Part shown: positions 13,915 to 20,845 of the stretch, one piece after another
Position numbering within the stretch: the first letter of the stretch is position 1
Layout: each line of letters opens with the position of its first letter
From: Kiritimatiellia bacterium
Lineage (GTDB): Bacteria; Verrucomicrobiota; Kiritimatiellia; RFP12; DVOR01
Length of the DNA: 21,865 nt
Assembly: GCA_900771325.1 (NCBI GenBank)
Contig: CAAGNN010000185.1
Coordinates: 1-21,865, forward strand
Direction: 5' to 3'
Notes under the pieces: generated by a model
The model's input: only the letters and a program-made list of their open reading frames with translations
What the model was told of the DNA's origin: nothing
Databases searched by the model: none
Program-made: the position numbers and the translations under genes

Positions 13915-15308
13915 TCATCGCTCCAGCCGCCGCCGAGGGCCTTGTAGAGGGTGATGAGGTCGGTGAAGAGGGTGGCGCGGTGGGTGATGAGGGCCTCTTG
14001 GGCGGTGAGGAGGGCGCTCTGGCGGGTGAGGACATCCTCGATGTCCTTTTCGCCGAACTCGTAGAGGCGGTCGGCGATGTCGAGGGCTTGGGCACAGGTT
14101 TGGACGGTGCGCTGGAGGTCCTCGGTGCGGCAGGTTTCGTTGTAGTAGGCGAGCCAGGCGGTCTCGGCCTCCTGGTAGGCGGAGAGGACGGTGGCGCGGT
14201 AGTCCTGGATGGTGGCGTCGAGGGTGGCGCGGGCGGACTCAATCTGCTTGCGCCAGGTGCCGAAGCCAAAAATGTTCCAGGAGGCGGAGGGGCCGAAGCT
14301 GACCGAGCGGGTGTAGGCGCTCCAGGGGGAGAGGTCGGGCGAGGAGAGGCCGACGGTGCCGTTGAGGGCGAAGGTGGGGTAGATGGCGGCGGTGGCCACA
14401 CCGAGGGCGGCGTTCTGCGCGCGGACCTTCTCTTCGGCCTGGCGGATGTCGGCGCGGCGGCGGAGGAGTTCGTTGGCGGGGACCTTCGGGCGGGCCTCGG
14501 GGAGCTGGAGGGCATCGAGGGTCTCGGAGACGCGCGGCTCGGTGGCGTGCGGGGTGCGGCCGACGAGCTGGTCGAGGCGGAACTGGGCGGCGGCGCGTTG
14601 CTGGCGGTAGGTGGGGATGGTCGAGCGGGTCTTGGAGACTTGCGACTCGGCGGTCACGAGGTCGTATTTGGGCAGGTCGCCGCTCTCGACGCGCTTTTGG
14701 ACGCGGGTGAGGTTGCGCTCTTGGAGGGAGAGGTTCGCTTCGGCGATGGCGATTTGCGCGGTATATTGGCGGACCTGGACGTAGGCTTCGGCGATGTCGG
14801 CGGCGAGGGCCACGCGCAGGTCTTGGAGGGTGTAGGCGAGGGCGGCCTCTTCGGCCTCGGCCTTCTCCACCGAGCGGCGGATGCCGCCGAAGAGGTCGAG
14901 CTCCCAGCGGGCGTCAGCGGAGGTGCCGAGGCGCTTATCCCAGGAGCCGGTGTGGCCGCTGCCGCTCCAGCCGCGGCTCCAGGTGTAGGAGCCATCGGCC
15001 GAGAACTGGGGGTAGAAGCCGGCCTCGGTCTGCTCGCGGCTGGCGCGGGCGGCCAGGAGGCGCAAGCGGGCGGCCTCGAGGCTCGGCGCGGCGCGCAGCC
15101 CCTCTTCCACCAGCTCGGTCAGGAGTGGGTCCTCGAAGGTGCGCCACCAGTACGCGAGGCTCTCAAGCTCGGGGTCTTCGCCGTAGAAGATCGGGGCAAC
15201 GAGTTCGGGGGCCGGCGGCGGGGTGTAGTCCGGGCCGACGGTGCAGCCGGCCAAGGTCAGGAGCGAGAGCGCGCCGAGCGCGCACACGGAATGGGACGGT
15301 GCAACCAT
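13899..15308 (-). CDS. Outer-membrane factor lipoprotein, NodT/TolC family
   Basis: The 469-residue protein is the outer-membrane channel of a tripartite efflux system (TolC superfamily, NodT-like). The signal peptide ends in a lipobox LAGC with C22 as the acylation site, followed by the family hallmark TVGPDYTPP. Two repeats of long helices and beta-barrel strands follow, with RRADIRQAEEKVRAQNAALGVATAAIYPTF-type and WNIFGFGTWRKQIESARA-type signatures near the usual positions. The start at 15308 follows a GGGGGGA ribosome site and places the signal peptide at the N-terminus; the open frame further upstream is rejected. No RND pump or membrane-fusion partner is adjacent, so it must pair with a pump encoded elsewhere. 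It is the last gene of the ahbAB run, 25 bases after ppiB, and a palindrome overlaps its stop. Confidence 0.92.
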   Translation of the reverse strand: MVAPSHSVCALGALSLLTLAGCTVGPDYTPPPAPELVAPIFYGEDPELESLAYWWRTFEDPLLTELVEEGLRAAPSLEAARLRLLAARASREQTEAGFYPQFSADGSYTWSRGWSGSGHTGSWDKRLGTSADARWELDLFGGIRRSVEKAEAEEAALAYTLQDLRVALAADIAEAYVQVRQYTAQIAIAEANLSLQERNLTRVQKRVESGDLPKYDLVTAESQVSKTRSTIPTYRQQRAAAQFRLDQLVGRTPHATEPRVSETLDALQLPEARPKVPANELLRRRADIRQAEEKVRAQNAALGVATAAIYPTFALNGTVGLSSPDLSPWSAYTRSVSFGPSASWNIFGFGTWRKQIESARATLDATIQDYRATVLSAYQEAETAWLAYYNETCRTEDLQRTVQTCAQALDIADRLYEFGEKDIEDVLTRQSALLTAQEALITHRATLFTDLITLYKALGGGWSDEPGAQ

Positions 15309-15333
15309 GCTTCCCCCCAATCTCCGCCGCAGA

Positions 15334-15831
15334 TTAGAGGCGGGTGACGGATTCAATGATGACGGGATTGTTGGGCACATCGCCCATCCAGCCGGCGGTG
15401 CCGGTGGAGACGGCCTCGATGGCATCGACCACGTCGAAGCCAGCCGTGACGCGCCCGAAGACGGCGTAGCCGTAGGCCGAGGGGTTGGGCGCGCGGAAGT
15501 TCAGGAAGTCGTTGTCGACGGTGTTGATGAAGAACTGCGCGGTGGCGGAGTGGATCTCCGGGGTGCGGGCCATCGCGATGGTGTACTTGAGGTTCTTGAG
15601 GCCGTTGGCCGCCTCGTTGGGGATAGGCTCGTGGGTGGACTTCTGCTCAAGCTCGGGGGTGAAGCCGCCGCCCTGGATCATAAAGCCCTGGATGACGCGG
15701 TGGAAGATGGTGCCGTTGTAGAAGCCCTCGTCGACGTAGCGCAGGAAGTTGGCGACGGTCTTGGGGGCGGCCGACTCATCGAGCGCCAGCTTGATGTCGC
15801 CCTTGTTGGTCTTCATCAGGATGTTAGTCAT
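15334..15831 (-). CDS. Peptidyl-prolyl cis-trans isomerase, cyclophilin type
   Basis: The 165-residue single-domain cyclophilin has the catalytic arginine and the surrounding FHRVIQGFMIQGG (43-55), the ATAQFFIN motif near 95-102 and YAVFGRV near 121-127. It catalyses proline isomerisation. No signal peptide is seen (MTNILMKTNKGDIKL), so I expect it in the cytoplasm, as for PpiB. AGGA lies nine bases upstream of the ATG at 15831. It stands 70 bases after the thioredoxin-fold gene and 25 bases before the outer-membrane factor, apparently in one transcript. Confidence 0.93.
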   Translation of the reverse strand: MTNILMKTNKGDIKLALDESAAPKTVANFLRYVDEGFYNGTIFHRVIQGFMIQGGGFTPELEQKSTHEPIPNEAANGLKNLKYTIAMARTPEIHSATAQFFINTVDNDFLNFRAPNPSAYGYAVFGRVTAGFDVVDAIEAVSTGTAGWMGDVPNNPVIIESVTRL

Positions 15832-15901
15832 TGGAGTGTCCTTTCCGAGCAGCCGGGATGGCGCGGTGGCGGGAGAGAAGAGGGGCGCAGAGCGTGCGCC
15901 A

Positions 15902-16906
15902 TCACTCTTGCGAGAGTTCAGCGGCGAAGGCCTCCCATTGGGCCTTGACGTCCTGGAAATCGGTGTCGAGCGCGGCCTCGCCCTGCAAGCCTAGCTGCTT
16001 GAGCTGCATCTGCACCTTGGAGAGGAGGGCGCGGCGAGTGGCGGGAGTCTTGGCTGCCGACTGGCGCAGCTTCTCGAGGGTCTGGCGCGAGGCGGCCAAG
16101 CGCGTGGTGGCGGCATTCTTGGCAGCCAGGCCAATCGCCTCCTTGAACTCGGCCGCGCGGGTAGGCACGGTGCGCGAAAAGGTCTTGGCAAGCAGGAGGG
16201 CCTTGGAGGGGGTGCTGACGAGGGTCTCGCGGATCTCGGCATCGCTCTGCTCGATCCACGCTTCGCACCGCTTCAGGAGGGCCTGGGCCTCTTCGGCGGC
16301 CGCGCCGCCACGCTGGATGCGCTGGTGCAGCGTCTTAAGCGCCGGCTCGATGTTCTGCCCCACCATCAGGCGACGCTCGAGGTCCTTGCAGTGCTTGAGC
16401 TCCAGACCGTCGGCCAGGGAGGTGCCCGCCGAACGGCGCACGGGCACCGCCTTGATTGCCTCCTGAATCTTCGCCTCAAAGTCCTTATTGGCCGGGTGAC
16501 CGCCCCAGAAGAGCTGACCCTTGTGGTCAAAAATCATCGCATAGGGAACGCCATTGATGCGCGGACTGCCCGCCACGGCAAATTGCTGGTAGACCGAGTA
16601 GTCGCACTTCGAGCGCTTGAGCAGGTCGCGCACCGCCTCGTCATTCCGCTGCCAGACATGCGTGCCGATGATCAGCGCCGGCTTACCCTTGAGCTTGCGG
16701 GCCAGTTCGCCGATGTGCGGGAGCACCGCGCGGCACGGCGGGCAGGTCAAGCCAAAGGCCTCGACCACCAACACCTTGCCCTCCAGGTCGGCGGGCTTGA
16801 GTTTCGGTCCGCTCACATGCATCTCATCGGTGAGGTTGCTCACCTCCAAGGCCGCCGCCACGGCCGTCCAAGCGGCCAGAGCCATCCCGCAAAGCCAGCG
16901 TTTCAT
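15902..16906 (-). CDS. Exported thioredoxin-fold protein, TlpA-like, with helical C-terminal extension
   Basis: The 334-residue protein starts with a signal peptide (MKRWLCGMALAAWTAVAAA). A thioredoxin-like domain at about 30-160 follows, with the redox motif CPPC at 55-58 in FGLTCPPCRAVLP and a cis-proline region INGVPYAMIFD. The remaining 170 residues are Lys/Ala/Glu-rich helices with no recognised domain, unusual for TlpA proteins, which normally end after the thioredoxin fold. Likely a periplasmic disulfide reductase or oxidase; the partner is unknown. I start at the ATG at 16906, five bases after the ahbAB stop and preceded by GAGGA; a TTG at 16915 would overlap that stop. Co-translation with the siroheme decarboxylase makes a link to heme or cytochrome maturation tempting, but that is inference. 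Confidence 0.82.
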   Translation of the reverse strand: MKRWLCGMALAAWTAVAAALEVSNLTDEMHVSGPKLKPADLEGKVLVVEAFGLTCPPCRAVLPHIGELARKLKGKPALIIGTHVWQRNDEAVRDLLKRSKCDYSVYQQFAVAGSPRINGVPYAMIFDHKGQLFWGGHPANKDFEAKIQEAIKAVPVRRSAGTSLADGLELKHCKDLERRLMVGQNIEPALKTLHQRIQRGGAAAEEAQALLKRCEAWIEQSDAEIRETLVSTPSKALLLAKTFSRTVPTRAAEFKEAIGLAAKNAATTRLAASRQTLEKLRQSAAKTPATRRALLSKVQMQLKQLGLQGEAALDTDFQDVKAQWEAFAAELSQE

Positions 16907-16911
16907 TGCGC

Positions 16912-17931
16912 TCAATCCTCCTCAGTAAAGAACCGTATGCTGCTCTTCTTGAACTCGTGCGTGGAGAAGAAGACCTTGCCCGCCGGCGCGCCGATGAGCC
17001 CGCCTAGGCGGCAGAAGGCCGCGTAGCCCGCCGACCACGAGCGCTTGTGGACCATCGCGTAGAGGGTGAAGGGGAAAGCCGCGCTCGCCGGGCGGGCGTA
17101 GCAGTGCGTGACCTCCGCCTCGGCCGCCAAACGCCGCCCCGCCGCGTCGCACACTTCCGGCGCCACCTGCCAGCAGCACATCCCGTTGGCCGTAAAGCCC
17201 CCCGCGCGGTGGCGCAGCAGGAGCGCAAAGCGCCGCAGCGTGCCATCGGCCTGCCAGGCGCGCAACTGCGGCAAATCCGCCACCCGCCACGGCTCGACTA
17301 CCTTCGCCGTATCGTCCTGATAGCGCCGGACAATGGCCACGGCCTCGGGCGAGATCGGCGGGGCCGGCACCACCTCCGGCTTCGGGGCGGCCACCGGCGC
17401 GCGGTATTCGGTCCGCTCGTCGCGTTCGCGTGTGCCGGCCTCAAAGACCACATCGATCTTGTAGCGCGTCAGGGCCGGGAAGGGGGTCGGGGCCAGGTCG
17501 GCCAAACGCGCGGCCTCGGCCTCGAAGCGTTCAGCCGGCGCCGAGAGGGTCCACCAGAGGTTCGGATAGGGCGCGTAGTCCTGTGCCGAAAGGCCATCGG
17601 CCGAGAAGTCCGCCGGCCAAGCGCGCTCGTAAGCGTGCGTCACCCCCGGCAAGGCACAGACCCGCGCCGCGGCAGCCGCCAGCGCCGGTCCTTCCGCCCG
17701 CACCGCGTAGAGGCAGCTGCGATAGCCCAAGCGCCGAGCGTCGAAGACTGCCCCCACGCGCCGCACCATCCCCGCCGCCCGCAACCGGCCGATAAAGCCC
17801 GCCAGCTGCGCCTCGCTCGCGCCGAGCGCCTCCCCCAAAACAGTCAACGGCCGCGACACTAAAGGCCACGGCCGCTGCAAGGCATAGAGCCAGCGCGCTT
17901 CATCTGCAGAGAGTTGGATCAGTTCGTCCAT
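16912..17931 (-). CDS. ahbAB: Siroheme decarboxylase, AhbA and AhbB halves fused
   Basis: The 339-residue protein has two Lrp/AsnC-like halves. Residues 1-175 resemble AhbA/NirD-type subunits: winged helix with LGASEAQLAGFIGRLRAAGMVRRVGAVFD, then RYKIDVVF. Residues 193-339 match AhbB/NirL: TLRRFALLLRHRAGGFTANG near 231-250, THCYARP near 275-281, MVHKR near 293 and the diagnostic end FFSTHEFKKSSIRFF. The pair normally forms a heterodimer that decarboxylates siroheme to 12,18-didecarboxysiroheme, in alternative heme synthesis (Ahb route) or heme d1 synthesis. Here both are on one chain. The N-terminal helices of the second half look shortened. The ATG at 17931 lies seven bases after a -10 box. 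No ahbC, ahbD or siroheme synthase gene is in the window, so which pathway it serves is open. Confidence 0.88.
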   Translation of the reverse strand: MDELIQLSADEARWLYALQRPWPLVSRPLTVLGEALGASEAQLAGFIGRLRAAGMVRRVGAVFDARRLGYRSCLYAVRAEGPALAAAAARVCALPGVTHAYERAWPADFSADGLSAQDYAPYPNLWWTLSAPAERFEAEAARLADLAPTPFPALTRYKIDVVFEAGTRERDERTEYRAPVAAPKPEVVPAPPISPEAVAIVRRYQDDTAKVVEPWRVADLPQLRAWQADGTLRRFALLLRHRAGGFTANGMCCWQVAPEVCDAAGRRLAAEAEVTHCYARPASAAFPFTLYAMVHKRSWSAGYAAFCRLGGLIGAPAGKVFFSTHEFKKSSIRFFTEED

Positions 17932-17938
17932 CGCGCGT

Positions 17939-17949
17939 AAAGTAGCACA
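17939..17949 (-). promoter_or_regulatory. Extended -10 promoter of ahbAB, leaderless geometry
   Basis: On the minus strand TGTGC-TACTTT is followed by seven bases (ACGCGCG) and the ATG at 17931. No ribosome site fits in between. It lies in the 44-base gap after the hexokinase stop. Confidence 0.6.
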
Positions 17950-17975
17950 TTTCCCGCCCCGAGGGAAGCCCGGCC

Positions 17976-19223
17976 CTAGAGGGCGGCGGCGATGGCGGCG
18001 CCGAGGAGGGGGGCATCGTCGATACGGACAATCTCGAAGGAGAAGCCGCGGGGGCGGAGGAGGGCATCGAGCTGCTGCTCGACGATTTCGCGGAAGGGGA
18101 CGCAGGCGGTCTTCCAGAAGGTGGAGCCGTCGGCGTTGATGCGGCAGAGGCCGGAGCGGCAACCGCGGGCCTCGGCGGATTGGAGGGCGGCGGCGGCGAT
18201 GTTGATGGCGGCGAAGCGGGCGGCGCGTTCGTACATCGGGCAGAGGAGCGAGCGGATGACCTCGGCTTCGTCGGCCGAACAGGCGAAGAGGTCTGGCCGG
18301 CGGCCGGCACAGAAGTCGTCGAGCTCGATATTGGTGAGGGTGCGCGAGAGGATGTCATCGCGCAGGCCGGCGGAGAAGAGGTTAGCCTCGGCGGCGGAGC
18401 GGAGGATTTCGGTGCCCAGGCCGCCGAGATGGACGCCGGAGATGCAGCGCTCCCAGAGGGCCTTGCCGTTGCCGGAGGTGGCTTCGTGGCGCTCGTCGAA
18501 GCGCGAGCGGGGGAAGTCGACGAAGTTGCCCGATTCGCAATTGATGGGGAAGAAGGTGCCGGCGGGGAGGCCGGGGGCTTTGAGGATGCGCCCGGCGGCT
18601 TCGGCGTAGGCGGTGTTGGTGCCGGTGCCGAGGATGAAACCCACATAGGCCGCGCGCCGTTCTTCGGCGTGATGGGCGTAGGCGGCGAGGAGGGCGGCGA
18701 CGGTGTCGTTGAGCACCACGGGGCGGGTCTGGCCGATATTGCCGGCGGCGAGGGCGGCGCAGAGCCCCTGAGCCACGTTGGTGCCGACGATGGCCGAGGC
18801 CTGAATGTGCTTGGTCCAATAGAGCAGCACGCCCTCGGAGGTGACCGGATAGGAGAAGCAGAAGCCGAATTGCTCGCCGGGGCGGAGGTTGGGCCCGAGT
18901 ACATCGCAGAGCAGGCGGTAGAACTCCTCGTGGCTGACCGGCCCGCGCGAGCCGGGCATAAAGCCCTTGAGCTGCGGGCCAATCGTCGGCACGCCCTGCG
19001 CGTCGAAGCGGACCCGGGCCGAGCGCGTGTTGGTGCCGCCGACATCGAAGGCCGGCACCTCGCAGTTGCGCGGCATATCACGGTTCATCGCGAAGCCGGC
19101 CGGCAACATCGGCAGCCGCCCTTCGCCCAAGAGCCCGCGCGCCATCTCGGCGCGAAAGGCCTGGAGAATTGCCTCGGCGTTGGCCACCTGGGTATCAAAG
19201 CCGTTGTCCTGCAAGAATGTCAT
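17976..19223 (-). CDS. Hexokinase of the eukaryotic-type family
   Basis: The 415-residue kinase transfers phosphate from ATP to glucose or a related hexose. It has the hexokinase signature rather than that of bacterial ROK or Glk enzymes: phosphate-1 motif DVGGTNTR at 60-67, sugar-site FSYPV at 123-127, LNDTVAALL at 171-179 with catalytic D173, GFILGTGTNTAY at 195-206, INCESGNF at 227-234 and an ISGVHLG segment. The length equals one hexokinase catalytic domain. The start at 19223 is firm: AGGAGG lies seven bases upstream. The gene overlaps the end of aroKB by 29 bases in another frame, so the two are co-transcribed. No functional link between hexose phosphorylation and shikimate synthesis is obvious beyond carbon entry. 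Confidence 0.9.
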   Translation of the reverse strand: MTFLQDNGFDTQVANAEAILQAFRAEMARGLLGEGRLPMLPAGFAMNRDMPRNCEVPAFDVGGTNTRSARVRFDAQGVPTIGPQLKGFMPGSRGPVSHEEFYRLLCDVLGPNLRPGEQFGFCFSYPVTSEGVLLYWTKHIQASAIVGTNVAQGLCAALAAGNIGQTRPVVLNDTVAALLAAYAHHAEERRAAYVGFILGTGTNTAYAEAAGRILKAPGLPAGTFFPINCESGNFVDFPRSRFDERHEATSGNGKALWERCISGVHLGGLGTEILRSAAEANLFSAGLRDDILSRTLTNIELDDFCAGRRPDLFACSADEAEVIRSLLCPMYERAARFAAINIAAAALQSAEARGCRSGLCRINADGSTFWKTACVPFREIVEQQLDALLRPRGFSFEIVRIDDAPLLGAAIAAAL

Positions 19224-20778
19224 CGAGCACCTCCTCGCGCACTACGCAGCCGGTCCGAACCTCGCCAAAGGCCACCGGCAGGGCGAACCGAACCACACCC
19301 GCGGCCTTCTTCTTGTCGTGTGAAAGATAATCCCTGAGCGTGGCGGCATCGTAGCCGGCGGGGATCTCCGTGGGCAGCCCCAACGCCTCGAGTCCGGCCT
19401 TGACGCGCGCCGAGAGCCCCGCCTCGCGCGCCACGCCCATCCCCTCGGCCAACCGCGCCGCCGCCACCGTCCCAATGGCCACCGCCTCGCCGTGCGCCAC
19501 GGTAAAACCGCTGGCCGCCTCGACCGCGTGGCCGACGGTATGGCCCAGGTTGAGCGCCGCGCGCAGGCCGGTCCGCTCGAAGGGATCCGCCAAGATGGTG
19601 CGCACCTTCACGCCCACCGACCGCACCACCAGCTCGGTCAGATAGTCCACCGAGCCGCGCTCCTGGGCAAAGCGCCCAAGCAAGTCTGCCAGGCCCGGAT
19701 CGCCAATCATCGCGTGCTTATAGGTTTCGGCCAGACCGCACCGCAGTTCGCGCTCGGGCAGCGTAGCGAGCACCTCGGTGTCGGAGAGGACCGCGCAGGG
19801 CGGATGGAAGGCCCCGATGAGGTTTTTCCCGGCCGCCAGGTCCGCCCCCGTCTTGCCCCCCACGCCGGCATCAACCATCGCCAGCAGGCTCGTGGGCAGA
19901 TTCAGCCAGCGGATCCCGCGCAGCCAGGTGGCCGCCGCAAAGCCCGTCAGGTCCCCCACCACCCCGCCGCCCAGGGCCAACACCAAGTCGCCGCGCTCCA
20001 GCCCCGCGCGCAACATCGCCCCCCAGATCCCCTCCACCGTCGCGAGGGTCTTGTGCTCCTCGCCGGCGGGAATCTCGTGGCAGGGCACCGGCGCGCCCAA
20101 GGCCGCCTCCACCCGCTCGCGGTAAAGCGGCAAGGTGTTGCTATCGCCCACCAACAGCAGGTGCCGAGGCCGGGGCTCCAACCGCGCAATCACCCCACCC
20201 AGCAGCCCAATCGCCCCCGGCGCCACGCGCACCGTGTAGGGCGCACCCATCCCCGAGACCAGGTAGACCCCGAAGGCCGCCAGCACCCGCGGCCAGACCT
20301 CCTGCGGCGGGGCGATGCCATCGACCGCCACCTGCAGCCGGAAGGAGGCGTAGTGCTCCTTGCGCTCGGCCAGCGTCCGCAGCAACGCCGAAGCGTCCGC
20401 CGAAAAGGGCCGACTCCCCGCCTTGCGCTCGACGCGCCGCGCCAACTCCTCCGGCGGCGTCTGGATGCACACCACCGGCCCGCACGCCTCCACCAACGCG
20501 CGATTCCGCTCGCGCAAGAGCGCCCCGCCTCCCAGCGCCACCACCGCGTTCGGCGCCTCGGCACAGAGCGCCTCCAAAGTCGCACTCTCCGCATCGCGAA
20601 AGGCCTCCCGCCCCGCCTGCGCCACGTACTCCGGAATACTCATCCCCACCCGCGCCTCAATCAACGCGTCCAAGTCCACCGCGCGCTTCCCCAGCGCCGC
20701 GGCCAAATTGCGCGCGCAGGTCGACTTCCCCGTCGCCGGCGGCCCATACAAAAAGAATGTCTCCGATGCGTATTGCAT
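19195..20778 (-). CDS. aroKB: Bifunctional shikimate kinase / 3-dehydroquinate synthase
   Basis: The 527-residue fusion carries steps 2 and 5 of the shikimate pathway. Residues 1-170 are shikimate kinase: Walker A GPPATGKST at 12-20, substrate-binding DLD at 35-37, GGG at 83-85 and a lid with RPFSADA. Residues 178-527 are 3-dehydroquinate synthase: NAD-site GGGVVGDLTGFAAATWLRG, PTSLLAMVDAGVGGKT near 295-310, GKNLIGAFHPP, and zinc ligands E351, H413 and H429 in GLAETYK, NLGHTVGHA and HGEA, with the usual 16-residue spacing of the two histidines. Both active sites look intact. The ATG at 20778 has AAGGAG nine bases upstream; an upstream in-frame start is shadow. The promoter at 20804-20815 gives a leader of about 20 bases. 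Kinase-first fusions are known in some bacteria. Confidence 0.95.
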   Translation of the reverse strand: MQYASETFFLYGPPATGKSTCARNLAAALGKRAVDLDALIEARVGMSIPEYVAQAGREAFRDAESATLEALCAEAPNAVVALGGGALLRERNRALVEACGPVVCIQTPPEELARRVERKAGSRPFSADASALLRTLAERKEHYASFRLQVAVDGIAPPQEVWPRVLAAFGVYLVSGMGAPYTVRVAPGAIGLLGGVIARLEPRPRHLLLVGDSNTLPLYRERVEAALGAPVPCHEIPAGEEHKTLATVEGIWGAMLRAGLERGDLVLALGGGVVGDLTGFAAATWLRGIRWLNLPTSLLAMVDAGVGGKTGADLAAGKNLIGAFHPPCAVLSDTEVLATLPERELRCGLAETYKHAMIGDPGLADLLGRFAQERGSVDYLTELVVRSVGVKVRTILADPFERTGLRAALNLGHTVGHAVEAASGFTVAHGEAVAIGTVAAARLAEGMGVAREAGLSARVKAGLEALGLPTEIPAGYDAATLRDYLSHDKKKAAGVVRFALPVAFGEVRTGCVVREEVLDDILAGQRL

Positions 20779-20803
20779 ACTTCCAAACTCCTTTTTCGCA
20801 CCC

Positions 20804-20815
20804 ATTGTAGCACAC
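20804..20815 (-). promoter_or_regulatory. Extended -10 promoter of aroKB
   Basis: On the minus strand GTGTGC-TACAAT lies 25 bases before the aroKB ATG, which leaves room for the AAGGAG ribosome site. No clear -35 box is seen. It is the reference case for the TGCTA-type box found before leaderless genes elsewhere in the window. Confidence 0.65.
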
Positions 20816-20845
20816 CCCCCACGCAACCCGTGCGCCTTTCCTCCT

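Noticed and set aside
16907..16915. A TTG start for the thioredoxin-fold gene overlapping the ahbAB stop
   Set aside because: The ATG at 16906 begins the signal peptide directly and is well placed after GAGGA; the TTG would only add three residues.
20815..20845. A ribosome site (AAAGGAGG) just after the stop of the PD-(D/E)XK gene
   Set aside because: No start codon with a sensible frame follows at the right distance. The aroKB gene has its own site at 20788-20793.
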